Part shown: positions 12,536 to 24,663 of the stretch, piece after piece
How the letters are laid out: each line of letters starts with the position of its first letter
Position numbering within the stretch: the first letter of the stretch is position 1
NCBI GenBank assembly: GCA_011799875.1
Contig: CM022302.1
Location: 104,721,230-104,785,229, forward strand
Length of the DNA stretch: 64,000 bases
Reading direction: 5' to 3'
DNA from: Thinopyrum elongatum
Lineage: Eukaryota > Streptophyta > Magnoliopsida > Poales > Poaceae
Notes under the pieces: generated by a model
The model's database searches: none
What the model saw: only the letters and a program-made list of their open reading frames with translations
What the model was told of the DNA's origin: nothing
Translations under genes and position numbers: made by a program

Positions 12536-15500
12536 TGTAACACCCCTGTGTGATAGCCACTGTGATCAACTGCTAATAATGCCAAGTCGCTCCTATTTGC
12601 AGTGCTTAATCACTTTGGTTAATTATTCAATTCAAACTCTATCCTAAAAATCAACTCAAATACAAAAGTGAAATATGAAGTTGCTCAAAGCATGTGGGAA
12701 AAATGTTCACATTATTGCAAATATTCCAAAACAATTAAATGTTAAGGAACACAACATCACTCTTGAGAAAAGATGAGCATTATCAATTAAAACAGCACCA
12801 TTTCAGCATTTTTAAATGTTATTCTATTTTAGAGAAATACCAAAAGAATTCCAAACCTGCCCAAACTTTTTGTGGCAATGTGGAATAATGCAATGTATTT
12901 GTGTAACCCAGTTTCACATTTTTGTAGAAGCATTTGGTAGCTCAAATAATTGTAAAAGCCTACTGAAAATTCCAACAGAAATTAAAAAAGAAGAAGAAAA
13001 AAGGCCAGTACAGCCGCACTGGTCTGGACCTAAGTGCACAGTGCACGGCCCAGCCCAGCCGGCCTCTCTCTCTCTCCTCTACCGTCTCCCTCCTCCCCAT
13101 GTCGTTCCCGCCGTGGACGCACGCGCACGCGCCGGTGAGGAGACGACAGCGCGACGCCCACCGACGGAGAGGGGATAAGGAGGAACCCCCAGCCTCGCCC
13201 CTGTCGCCTCACCTCACTCTCCCCCTTCCTCCTCGCTTTCCCTTCTTCCCCTTCCCCAGCCGAACGCCGCCGTCGCCATTGCTCACCATTACCACGGCCA
13301 CCGGCCATCGTTCGCCAAGCCGGCGAGTCCCCGAGCTTCCCCTGCTTTGACTACGTTGACTACGCCCCTCGTTACAAGCCGGGGGCCACCACCTTGACGG
13401 GATCGACCACGTCTTCGTCGTCGGCCACTGGAGCTCCGTCACCTCGATCCACTCCGTCTGCTGCTCCTAAACCTTCACCGAGCCACTCGTGCACTCCTCG
13501 GTGAGCTCCCCGTTGGATTCCCCCCCTCTTCCCTCTCGTGTTCGAGCCTCGCTATGCTGCCGCTGTTGCCAGAGCTCCGCTGCCGCTGTCGATCTTCCTA
13601 CCGACCACCTAGTGCCCCTCGAGCTCGGCCGAGCACGTCGTCGTGCTCGTGGCATCGCGTAGGAGCCGTCGAGCCCTTGCATTCGTCGACTGCACACTCG
13701 TGGGCTCGATCCCGAGCACCCCTTGCTCCGGCCGCCGCCGCCGTTGCTGTCGCCGCCATGTAGTACCTCCCCGACCCCAACCGACCCTGCCATCGGTCGC
13801 GGCGTCGAACAGGCAATCGAACGCGACCCCTCGCGCTTGTTTTGGTGGCCTGTGGCGAGATCCCGAAGGACGCCGCCGCGCTGGGTGGTCGTCGGCGGCT
13901 AAACGCCGGCCGGCTGACGTGTCTGGCACCGTTAACCCCTAACCCCGCCTCTATGCGACTAACAAGCGGGCCCCACTTCAGTAATTAACAGCGGTTAGAT
14001 TTAATCACTAATTAGTTTAGCTAATAAGTCACTGACACCCGGGCCCACCTCTAATTAACCCAGTTTAGCTAAAATAGACACTGATTAGCCCCTCTGAGAA
14101 TGACATGTGGGGCCCGTAGCACTGTTGTTTTGGATAAGGGTTACACAGTCAGCTGCTGAGTCAGCAAGCTGGCCCATATGTCAGCCTCTGCTGACTGGAT
14201 CTTTGACCCAGTCAATGGGCCCACTGGCCAGCCTCTGTGCTGCTCGGCTGGGTACAAAACTGGGTACACATAGCATTTTCTTCTACTGTTTAAAATTCGA
14301 ATTTAGTAATTAAAACAATTTCAGAATATTGAATAAACTTTGAAAAATCATAGAAAAATAACCGTAACTCGGATGAAAATAGTTTATATATGAAAATCGA
14401 TCAGAAAAACAAGACGAATCTGAATATGCCCTCCTCACACCTGTCAATTGCCCCTAATCACCTGAACATGGAACTTTCCTCTCCGGTTCGTGTGTCTGAC
14501 AGACGTCCGGAACCGGGAAAACTTTCCCGGTAAATTCCCGCTCCGTCCGTAGCACTTAGCATAGCAATAGGACACCCCTGCATTGTGTATTACCGTGCCT
14601 TGCTATGTGATTATTTTTGTCTGCCTTGTATTTATACTGTTTCCTCCCCCTCTTCTCTCTCGATAGTGCCCGGTACCGACGCAGCTCCGGAGATCGACGA
14701 CCCCTGACGATTTGCCTTCGCCGCCGAGCAACCAGGCAAGCCCCCCCTTGAGCATTCCGATATCGCCCATTCAAATATCTCCTGCTTGCATTAGAATTTG
14801 CTACTGTTACTGTTATCCTATATCTGCTGGATAGCCTGTTTATTGTAACCTGCTGTTGATACCTTACTGTTATCCTAAACTGTTTAGAATAGACTGGGTA
14901 GAGACCCATCAGAGACCCCCACTTGTCCTGACTGCCCTGCTGGATTCTCAGAAGACCCGATTAACGGGATCGAAGACCAGACGCCGGCACCGCACCTCAC
15001 TTTCCCCTTAGTTGCTCGACACTACTGGGTTACCATCGAGTCCCGAGGGTGGTACCTCGTTAGCACTTCTGATGATAACCTTGTAGGTTAGTTAACCGGT
15101 CGTGGTAAGCGAGGGTGATTCCTCCTACACCACCCCCGATAACGACGAAGTCGTGCAACACCCCACGTGTGGACCTCGAGGGTGATGCCTCCTACGTCCA
15201 TCTTGATGTTACATCAGGTGGGAGTCCAACGAGGGTGATGCCTCGGATTCCCCTTGATACGGTGACCACACGGATGCCTTGCATTACTGTTGATACTAAT
15301 ACTTGAAAAGGCGGGTCGACCCTGAGGGGTACCCACGAATGATGGATAGTTACCCGTGAGTTATTCTACGAGGCGCGGCCAGGCATTCTTAGCCCTTGCA
15401 GCAAGTCCTCGAGACGGGGCGACGGGGTCACATCGATCGTGAGTCTCTGCTCGTTACCGCAAGCCACTAGTCCACTAACGATTTGGATATGTGATCCGAG

Positions 15501-16665
15501 CCGGCCTCTGGTCGGATAGCACTAACCATCACGTGGGAAGAGTTATGGGCACTCTGCATCGTAGCATCAGCCGAAAGCTCTGTCAGACGTCCAGTTCAGC
15601 CTCGTGGCCGGGACGGACCAGCGCCACCCTGGAGAGAGGTGGTGCCTGGCTTCACCCTGCACGCAATGACCCGGAGTGCATAGGGCGATGGCCCAAGACC
15701 CCTGAGCGCTTAGGAGGTAGACCGACGGGGACCTCTCTGCTGAGCTGTCGGTAGGGTTGCGGTGTATCGTTTAGCCGAGGCCGGGCATGACCCAGGAAAG
15801 TGTGTCCGGCCGGAGTTAAGCGAGCGTGATGGGTAAGTTGGTGCACCCCTGCAGGGAAGAACACATCTATCGATAGCCGGTCCTACGGTAAAGGACACTC
15901 GGAATTGTATCCCGATCGGTACAACTAGAACTTGAGATGGTATCTGGATATGTGGCTCCGGGATCGCTTTCTCGCAGGGAGTCGAGGAAGGATCTCTGGG
16001 TGAGACTGTTACTTGATACTACTACTACTTTACACTATGCTATTCTGAACTCTTCTAAATGCTGCAAGACGCTCGAAGATGCTGAAAGATGCTAGTCTTC
16101 GATAGGACTAGGCTTTCCCTCTATTCTGGCATTTCTGTAGCCCAGTCCACATATACAGCCTCCCTTTGATAATGTTGCATATGTAGTGCAGATCCTTGCT
16201 TGCTGAGTACTTCAGAGTACTCATGGTTGCTTTGCTTTCTTTTTCTCCCCATATCAGTTTGTCGTGACCAGATGACAGAGCCCTGAGACAGCTGCACCTC
16301 CGACGACTACTACTACCACCTCGAGAGTGGTTACTTCTACGAGCTGGCCGCCGACCAGGAGTAGGTTCGAAGGGTCCTAGGCAGGAGGCCTACGCCTTTC
16401 GATCGTAGCTTTTTATTTTGTCCCGCCTTTCTAAAGGCCTTTATGTTTCTCTTTTATATCTATACTCAGATATCTGACGCTTCCGCTAATGCTTGTTGTC
16501 ATCAAGCTTTGTTTTCGAGCCCTCGAGGCCCTGGCTTGTAATAAATGCTTGTATGACTTTGTTTATGTTTTAGAGTTGTGTTGTGATATCTTCAAGTGAG
16601 TCCTTAGGCTTGATCGTGTGCATTTGCGTGTATGATTAGTGCACGATTAAGCCGGGGGCGTCACA
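12536..16665 (+). repeat. 3' LTR of the + strand chromovirus (4130 bp)
   Basis: It starts TGTAACACCC after the PPT and ends CGTCACA. It contains an AT-rich start, a GC-rich block (about 13020-13940) whose many ORFs are compositional, a TATTTATA box-like stretch near 14629, and the four GAGGGTGATNCCTC dyads at 15045, 15111, 15178 and 15231. The whole sequence is unrearranged and serves as the reference for the scrambled 5' LTR. Confidence 0.92.
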
Positions 16666-16936
16666 GTGGGCCCCCTCTAGTAGTTATTTGCTCCAATAAT
16701 TCTTATATATTCCATAAAAAATCCCCGTGAAGTTTCAGCTCATTTGGAGTTGTGCAGAATAGGTGGCCTGACGTAGCTTTTTCAGGTCCAGAATTTCAAC
16801 TGCCGGTATTCTCCCTCTTTGTGTGAACCTTGCATATTATGAGAGAAAAGGCATTAGAATTACTCCAAAAAGCATTATTATGCATAAAAACATTATAAAT
16901 AACAGTAGGTAAACATGATGCAAAATGGACGTATCA
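16666..16936 (-). mobile_element. Fragment of an Athila-type gypsy LTR
   Basis: Read on the minus strand it begins TGATACGTCCATTTTGCATC at 16936 and runs to 16666, where the chromovirus 3' LTR cuts it. I recognise this start from Triticeae Athila-like gypsy LTRs; this is recollection, not a search. The rest of that LTR should lie left of the chromovirus but is not there. Confidence 0.5.
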
Positions 16937-17089
16937 GGGGGCCACTCCATTGATGGTGCAATACCCTAACTTGTATAGGATTGTCAGACATAAATTCGTC
17001 ATGATCAAACAAGTTTTGGGACAAGAAAACCCTGATATTTTTTCCGTAGGGACCTTTTTGGGCCTCACCTTGTAGCATGAAATGAATTA

Positions 17090-17290
17090 CTCATCCGTCT
17101 GGAGGCCATTCAGTTGTCAGGCGAACCAGATAAGTTTTGATAGAATTTGCATCAGGACGTTAGCTTTTCAGTCAAATCCTTGTATGATGCATTGGTTCAT
17201 AGTGATGCACCAGTTGATAACCAGAAAATTGTGGAAGCTCAAAATTCCTCAAAAAGTGAAGATATTCCTCTGGTTTCTGATGTGACGCCA
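17090..17290 (+). pseudogene. LINE ORF2 scrap (zf-RVT region)
   Basis: Two adjacent frames together give FSVKSLYDALVHSD and then WKLKIPQKVKIFLWFLM. This is the typical sequence just before the zinc-binding domain at the C-terminus of plant L1-type LINE reverse transcriptases. A frameshift lies near 17230. Nothing else of the element is visible nearby. Confidence 0.6.
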
Positions 17291-18516
17291 AGGCAAAATA
17301 TAAACATGTCACTCGCAAAAATAAATAAAAATATTAACATGTCAATAATTAGAGAAATCATCAAGATGTGATGCGTTGTCAACATAAAAGCTTGTCAATA
17401 GATGCCTTTAGCATAGCATTTATCTTTGCATGTAGAAACATTACCGAATAGCTGACCACTAAACCTTCAACAAAAGGTAGAACTATAAAATGCAAAAAAA
17501 AGTTCCTTAACAATGAGGACTTCACGTTAATTACACAAAAGAGGCCATATAAGCATGTGAGTACAGAGGAATGAACCAAGTGTTAAAGATGAGTAAGTTT
17601 AAACCACTATTTGCTAGCAAACATGAGAATTGAAGGAATATTAAAATTTCTATACATTTTTCTCATGGTATTATATATCTATGGGACTTCATATGTCGAT
17701 AACATACTGGTTACATACCCAATCCATCTTAGTCTCCACTGGCAATTACAAATAATATTCAAACACTACTTAGCAGAGATCACAAACTATGCACCTGTTA
17801 CCATGATGTGTAACGAACTGTAGTAGACACCTCCTTATTTGCAATGGCATGAATAGGTTGTAGGTATATATCCGACATGCTTTACATGAATGAAACAATG
17901 CTTTGCATGCATGAAACAGACCATGTAATAAATTATTAGCCTCGACTAATTTTCAATATACACAAGGCTGAGATTCAGAGTCTAGCAATCCCATGTTTAA
18001 GAAACAATTGGGCAACAATTCAAACATTTGTAATACCATGAGAAAAGTAAAAGTGCACGGAAATATATTGTGAACTGAGATTCGGGTGTACCTAAAAGAG
18101 CGCAGCCTATGCAGGCAGAAACTTGCTTATTGTGTTCTTTAAAGGCTTTTCCAATCCTATCAAAAACTCTTCTGTCAATTACCACACATGGTATTCAGAA
18201 AAATTCAGTAGCCTGCACCCGTGCAGGGCCTAGGATGCAGATGTATCCGTCCTTAGAGTCATTAGATGCATCCACATGAAAGAATTTTACCTTAAAGCAG
18301 AGTTTCGTGTGAGCGACGGAGAGATGTGTTGGCTCATGGACGGGGACCAGCTGCGCTTGTTCCTCGGCTCCATGGTGCTCTCCTCCACAATTTCCTTGCT
18401 TTCTATCTATGACCTCACTCCGTATGCCCGAGACCCGACCGTTGTCTTTCCTACTCGATATTTCCATGCCTGATATGTCCGGTGCTTGTCCTCTTCACGT
18501 GCTCCTATCTGGCCCA

Positions 18517-18561
<45 letters not shown>

Positions 18562-20584
18562 AGGTGGCAGCAGCGCGCCTATGTCGTGAGAGGAGAAGGT
18601 CAGAAGGAGCGGGGTGCGGGGGAGTAAAACAGCCGTTCGTACAATCCTCCTCACCTTGTAGACATGTGAAAAACAGCTTCAAAGAATTCGAACTGCATTG
18701 AACTTGGGTTGAGAAGGATTGTAGTGGTACTGGGAGGAAGAAGGGGTGAGGAGGCAGCAGGACGGCGGATGTTTTCTATACGCAGCAGAACTGTAACGTA
18801 CCCCCGCATCAGCCGCCGGTGAGTGAAGCACCTTTCCTGGCATTAATGGTTGTAGGAACGGCGGTTTTACTCCCCGTTTTAATGAGGGCGGACGAACTCC
18901 AATCGACCACAACGCAACCGCCACCGTTTGCAAGGTTTCACGCATCGTCTGGCGAAATCCACATCGCTGAGTGAGGCCCTCGTGCAGGCCAGAAATATAG
19001 TTAGCGCTAACGGGCCACGCATTGTCCTCAATTGAACGACAAATGGTCAAAATTGTTATGGGAGCAGCGGCCCGTGGCGTGCAGCGCTCGGAGTGGATTC
19101 GAAGGATATCGAACGGTCAAACACATGCAAAACTACGGATCCAATGGCCGAAAACGCAAATGCGCTGAGAGGGCCGGATTAGTGCGCAGTTCTAATGTCT
19201 CTATATTTTTAGGTTTGTTGGACTTGTTGGCTGTGTTCATCGCACTATGCAGAGGCCGGACATTCTTGTAATGCGATTGTATCACCTCGATATATCAATT
19301 GAATGAAATGTTCTTTATCGGCAAAAAATGTCCTTGTTTGGGCGAGTAAACTTAATAAATTGATGCATGATTCATGTAAACGACAACTATTGGCCGACCA
19401 TAGCCACTTGGTAGTAGATGGAAATATATGGGTGCAAGGGGTAGCCTTAGGCTATTTTTTTACTCAATCAAATGAATTATTCTTTTAAAACACAAAAAAT
19501 AACCAAAGGATGCCCATTTCATAGAAACCATTGTTCAAGAATTCGTCTGATTAATCAGTTTTTTTAGGGAATCGTTCAATTAATCGCTCCTCGTAGGGTG
19601 GCCGACTCGAATAGCACTTATTCGTCGCGTTAACTTGCCAGGCCGACTAAATGGCCTGTCAGACCGATTAATCGGTTGTCAGGCCGATTAATTGCTACTG
19701 GGCTATTAACTTGTGGGCAAACAAAGCCCAATTATTTGGCCCATAACCCTCCCAGCCCCCTCCAGCTCCTAAATAGTTAGGTTTTGACCCTCCTCTCACC
19801 CCCTCCCGCACCTCTCATCCCCTCCCGACCTAGATGGTGGTTGGCCAGGTCTTCTCATCGGCGCACTGCCGCTTCCCCTCCTCCCCTGTGTGTCGCCGCT
19901 TCCTCTCCTCCCTCTGTGCCCCGCTACTCCCCTTCTTCCCATGGATGCTTGTTGATGATTGATCTATTGAGAAAAGGAAATTGTACCATTTGCTTCATAT
20001 TTGCAATGTAGATTTTTTTTATAGCATTCATGTTCTATTGAATTGCGCCTATTGAGTTCAAAATTTCATCTATTAATGGTCGATCGATTGACCGAATCAT
20101 CGATTAATCGCTACTCCCAAGCCGAGAGAGCAGTTACCAGTTAACGATTTCCTCAACATTGATAGAAACCGGAAGATGAACTAAGTGATAGTTCATCTTG
20201 ATAGATGGTTTATCGTCGTTTCATTGCCTTTGTTCTTGGACAAGCCCAAGTGGGCTCTAGGACTACTGAAGCTATCTTGTCATGCCATTGACATAAATAT
20301 TTTTTCATGTATTTACAATCAACTTTTATCATGGTGACAAATCAACTAGTTTATAGTGTGACACCTGAATAAGGCAGTTGTTCTTTTCTTTTTGTTAAGG
20401 TTGTTGAGTTCCTATAAGTTGCATCGAAAAGAATAAACCGTGCAAGATAAATAGGAGTATATGACAATAAGAATATCATTATCGCGACTAGGTTATTAAC
20501 CTCCACCCGTGCAATGCAAGAACTAGTCTCCATTTGTGCTCTACTGTAGGTGTGTTACTCATTGAACTGCTTGATCAACGATCA
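17291..20584. other. No gene recognised; AT-rich intergenic DNA
   Basis: Several short minus-strand ORFs (17997-18185, 18195-18467, 18679-19050) look exon-like in places but match no family I know and do not chain convincingly. Around 19549-20115 the palindrome CGATTAATCG recurs (19650-19690 and 20100), which suggests a non-autonomous DNA transposon, but I could not define its ends. Confidence 0.5.
18521..18558. repeat. (GA)n microsatellite
   Basis: An uninterrupted AG/GA dinucleotide run of about 19 units. Confidence 0.95.
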
Positions 20585-21030
20585 ATGCTTTGTGGCCAGC
20601 CCTTCTCAACAAAAGTTGCTTACTCCACCATGTAAAGAGTCGTCGTCGACCCTACCCTCTCCATGTTTGGTCCTCAAAGATTCCTAACAAGACCAAGGTA
20701 TTTGGGTGGCTATTGCACAATGACACGCTCGACACATGTGAAAATCTTCATAGGAAAACGATCTTCCCATCAGACAACTGCCCCATGTGTCTATAGAATA
20801 CCGAAACATGCACACACCTGTTCCTCCTATGCTATAAAGCAAAAGCTATATGGCGTGCCTTGGCATCAGGCCAAACCGCACTGACATTAAGCTCATCTGG
20901 AAGGTCGATGTCCCACCACGTCTCCCTACCTCACTACAACCTTTCATGACACTGCTGATTCTCTGACAGATTTGGGATGCCAAGAATGCTCTGGTTTTCA
21001 AGCAATGCCACTCATCACCTACTGATTTAC
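20585..21030 (+). pseudogene. LINE ORF2 C-terminal scrap with zf-RVT
   Basis: The frame from 20590 reads VWSSKIPNKTKVFGWLLHND and ends with the CPMC zinc-ligand pair. After a stop and frame change it continues as ETCTHLFLLCYKAKAIW (about 20805-20855). This is the zinc-binding domain at the end of plant LINE reverse transcriptases. The scrap runs up to the Helitron boundary at 21039, so the Helitron may have inserted into it. Confidence 0.7.
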
Positions 21031-21042
21031 TACTCTAACTAG

Positions 21043-21067
21043 TAAGCGTGCACGTGCAACGCACGAT
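21043..21067 (-). other. Helitron 3' terminal hairpin
   Basis: On the minus strand CGTGC-GTT-GCACG forms a stem-loop a few bases before the terminal CTAG. This matches the subterminal hairpin that marks Helitron 3' ends. Confidence 0.75.
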
Positions 21068-23140
21068 AACTTAATAGAAAAAAAATCTCATTCATCTATA
21101 ATTCTTGTGAGCCAATCAAAACATCACATATAAATTTTCAGAAAATACTTTGGTAAGATTTACGAACCTCCCTGGTTGCATATTCGGATGCATAGACAAA
21201 CATCTAATTGTTGTAACAAATGATTGGTCATCCAAAGATCTAATAGCTTGAATGAGCTCTAATCATCTGAAGCATCAGATAAAATTATATTCATGTGAAG
21301 CAAATTGGTTATACAAGTACAATGTTTCATTTCGTCGCAAAAAAGTACAATATTCATTCATGAAATCCTTAAGTATTCACACCCCAATAGAATCATGTAT
21401 ATCCACATTACATGCAAAAACAAGTATTTTTGTATTACGTATTGAAGGAAGTACACTCATATTCAGGCGCAAACAAGCATATGGGAGGCCTAAAACTGCA
21501 GCTCCCATCATCCTGAACAACTCTTAACAAAATCATGTTCCCTCATCCCCACTAACTATCTGATCATTCCCTAAAAAAAACTAACTCTGGTCTTGAATGT
21601 GGTCTCATGCCAATGTACAAGCTCCAAGGCTTACATATATGTCCTAAAGCAACATTTTTTTAATGCCACACATAAAAATCGAGAATTCCATTGTCTGCAC
21701 TCATTAAGTCTAGTAATTTCTCTTTTTTGCCATGAAAACTTTAGGAACTTGAGGCGTCCGATTTCTGCTTTTCAGTGTTAGCTTGCCACAATGTGTATGC
21801 TACAACAGAAAATTAGCTGAAAATCTAATCATGTACAACTTCAAAAATACAAATGATTAGAATATTTGGCAGAGGCATGAATTGTGCAGTAGTGAGACTT
21901 CCTGCCATAATAATTAGAAGTACAAAAGAGGAGCAAACATCATTAATGAAAGAGCTTAAAAGAAACCTGTGGGTTTTATGGCACATATCAACACTGATAC
22001 CCTTAAAATGTTCATCACAAAAAGAATAATTAAAAAGATCAGGAATGCAATTTACAGGTTCTGAATTTACATCCTAAAAAAGATATAATAAATTATTGTC
22101 AATTGGAACTGGTAGCATCCACAATAGCAGAAACTGGACTCTCAAAACTGATATGCATACAGGCTCAAAATTAATATATAGTTCATAGAAGGATACATGT
22201 TTTTCTAATTTACGTACATTGCTGCGCCTAGTTCATAGAAGGATACATGGTTAATCTGTACCCCCAGACCAAAATCAAGCTACCAAAGCTAGCAACCCCT
22301 CTTCGGAGCTCTATGAGCATGAGAAGGGTAAAAATAGAAGGATATGATTTTGGTAACTTATGTGAGAAGATGTGCTACTAATATTTACAGCCTTGTACGT
22401 ACCTCCATACTGGAGGGAAAGTACAGAAATGTGATTGCACTGATATGCAGTATAACTCATCAAGTTACCATCCGAGCACTACTTGGTGAATGATACTTCA
22501 ATATGTGTTTTAGGTTAGTGACACATTCTGCATCTCCAGAATTTTCTAAGTTCCGAATTTAATGTCAACAAGATGTGTTTTAGCTGGATCTGAAGTCATA
22601 TTAGCCATTTCCTGCAGAAATAATAAACTCATGATGGCACAAACATGCAAGATGAAACCAGTAAAATCTTGGCACTATATAATTTCATGATTAAGAAAAA
22701 AATATCGAGTTACGAAATATTTTCAGAAACAAAGCAATCCAGCAGAAGAGAGGCGGCAGGGAGCTGCTCATATTGATTGATAGCACTCCATATGCTTTCA
22801 ACAGTAAAGGAGAGAGTAAAACCGGAAAAGGTTAATGAGAAGTTTGATGACATCTCTCTTCTTAGATGTTGCACATGTATATATATTGACCATGTAGTCA
22901 TAGCTGGTAAGAGAGATTCAGTTTTGTCACCTATTGAACCTACATACCACAAAGAATTGATATGAATGTTAATAAAAAAATTATGGAGAATATTAGAATA
23001 TAGATATGGCAATCCCCTATGCAGCAAGCCACAAATTTGTAGGTGTCAAATTTAAATGCTCTCTTGTTTAGTACAGGAGATACAATTGCAGACCTACAAA
23101 GTGAGAGCTGGAAAATTAACAATAGGTAGGTCATCTATAC

Positions 23141-23213
23141 CAGGTTGTCACCAATAGACGATCGCCCAAGCTTGTTGGTATTTTTTTTCCCTTCACAAGC
23201 TCCACATAATCAC
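23141..23213 (-). CDS. Candidate third captured exon in the Helitron
   Basis: On the minus strand it is bounded by CTTCCGACAG and GTATAG and stays open in the frame set by the preceding exon (DYVELVKGKKIPTSLGDRLL). No continuation with an open frame beyond about 35 codons was found downstream, so this is most likely a gene fragment. Confidence 0.3.
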
Positions 23214-23627
23214 CTGTCGGAAGAACACTTCAGTAGAGAGAAATGAGTTCACATCTTGATAATTAAACATCACTTCATGACCATCCATTCACTTATTAGA
23301 TTTAAAAAAGATATATACAGATGAGTATTAGATCAATACTCTGCTACAACAACTGAATTGGCATAACCGTCGTCAAATCAGGATAGTTGCGGCTGTTTGA
23401 GATTGACTAACAAATTTTCATTGAAGTTTTCATACTGTTTCTTATCCAAGACATGATATATACAAGCATTTTTCATCTCTGTTTCTCATCTATGCGCCGT
23501 TTAGTCTCTTTCTCATTTCTTTTGTAGCTGATGCAATGGAGATGACAGATTAGGAGGCATGACAGTACACAAGTTTGATATTTTTTTGTGAAAAGATACA
23601 AAAAATGAGAATAGGTGGAGTGCTTAC

Positions 23628-23703
23628 GTATCAACACCAATGCTAAGACAGTAGCATCCTTCCCTCTGGTTCTTTCATTATCACAGAGATCCATTTTCAG
23701 GAG
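23628..23703 (-). CDS. Candidate second captured exon in the Helitron
   Basis: On the minus strand it is bounded by TTGCAG and GTAAGC splice signals and reads LLKMDLCDNERTRG... in phase 0, compatible with the exon ending at 24490. It leaves one base that joins in frame with the exon at 23141-23213. The family is unknown. Confidence 0.3.
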
Positions 23704-23851
23704 CTGCAAAATTTCAAGACATTTAGGAGCTCATATATACTTTTCGTCAGGAAATGTTAAAGGTCAAGTTTACATAATAAACAATATCCTTTAATGAAAC
23801 AAAGATATCTGGCATACCCCAAAAGACCAAACCAAGTAAAGCATTTAGGGA

Positions 23852-24212
23852 GGTGTTTGTTTTAGGAATGGTAATGCAAATGCAAATGTAATCAGATCAA
23901 GTTGTTAGCCTCAACAGAATGGGCAAAAACAGAAACCTGTTTGTTTGAACCAATGTATCGACAATCTATTCAACATTCCAACATTTATCAATTTATAGGA
24001 CCCGATGCAGAAAAATACTCACAAATTTTACAGCAAATCAATTATACGGAACTCCACATGGGTTATCCAATCAGTTATATAGAACTCGACATGGGTTATC
24101 CACATGAGGAAGGAGCTCACGGTGGGGATTTGGGTAGCTACAGCCGGGAGTGAATAAGCATGGGATCTGTTTACGCGGTATTTACTTACAGTGCACGCTT
24201 AACAAACACATC
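23852..24212. mobile_element. Possible MITE nested in the Helitron
   Basis: A GGTGTTTGTTTTAGG-like left end is roughly mirrored by AACAAACAC near the right end, with no coding potential in between. The inverted repeat is short and imperfect and no target duplication was confirmed. Confidence 0.3.
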
Positions 24213-24489
24213 TAACATTTTGTGATGCTGTAGTAATCAGATAACGGATTGGAAAATTCTGAACCAACATGTCGTATAAGAGTATGAAGAACACATCAGC
24301 ATGTAAACGATTTTACCCATTTTCTTCTCGACGTCGCTTCTTTTAGATGGCGGGTTGACATGTGAGGATGACAACTCTATGATCGTAAGTTCGTAACCAC
24401 ATAAAGCAACATCAACTCGAGCAGGGCTGTCTCCACTTGTATAGAAACAGTGATTAAGAATAGAAGAAGCAGAGGCGGATTTGTATTAC

Positions 24490-24663
24490 CTGGTTGATGA
24501 CGGGTCCAGCTGCTGCCCCTGCAGCGTCAATCCAGGATACGACCATGGTTGTAGCAGCCGTGGAGACCGTGCAAAGCTGGTGACTGGAGAGGAGGGTTGG
24601 GGAGGCTGCAACCGGCACGGGGCGCGGTGGGGACAGCGAGGCGGCGGCATCGCGGGGTCGCAT
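24490..24663 (-). CDS. Candidate captured first exon inside the Helitron
   Basis: On the minus strand an ATG opens 58 codons (MRPRDAAASLSPPRPVP... ending AAAGPVINQ) that stop cleanly at a CAG|GTAATA donor in phase 0. The Ala/Ser/Pro-rich start could be a transit peptide, a coiled-coil start, or only GC-rich composition. The next plausible exons lie at 23628-23703 and 23141-23213. I do not recognise the protein. Confidence 0.3.

Larger units (their letters stand above)
3355..16665 (+). mobile_element. Tekay-like Ty3/gypsy chromovirus with rearranged 5' LTR
   Basis: A complete-length but dead LTR retrotransposon. Order: 5' LTR (3355-7484, first 2.44 kb inverted), PBS (7488-7499), gag, protease, reverse transcriptase, RNase H, integrase and chromodomain-like tail (8098-12497), PPT (12522-12535), 3' LTR (12536-16665). 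The domain order and C-terminal chromodomain place it among chromoviruses; the long LTR and sequence style suggest the Tekay/Del clade, which is inference. Several stops and frameshifts show that it is non-autonomous. The 5 bp after the 3' LTR (GTGGG, 16666-16670) have no matching duplicate at 3350-3354, so the left flank has been rearranged. Confidence 0.85.

Noticed and set aside
18040..18470. Exon-like minus-strand pieces (VIDRRVFDRIGKAFKEHN and neighbours)
   Set aside because: Frames do not join with good splice sites and no family was recognised.
19549..20160. hAT-type element suggested by CGATTAATCG repeats
   Set aside because: No terminal inverted repeats, 8 bp target duplication or transposase piece could be found.
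20480..20530. Possible second Helitron 3' end (CCCGTGCAATGCAAGAACTAGT)
   Set aside because: The hairpin is imperfect and no matching TC start was found upstream.
23141..23703. Possible HMA (heavy-metal-associated) or ATPase-like similarity of the Helitron exons
   Set aside because: The resemblance is limited to a few residues; the metal-binding Cys pair and ATPase motifs are absent.
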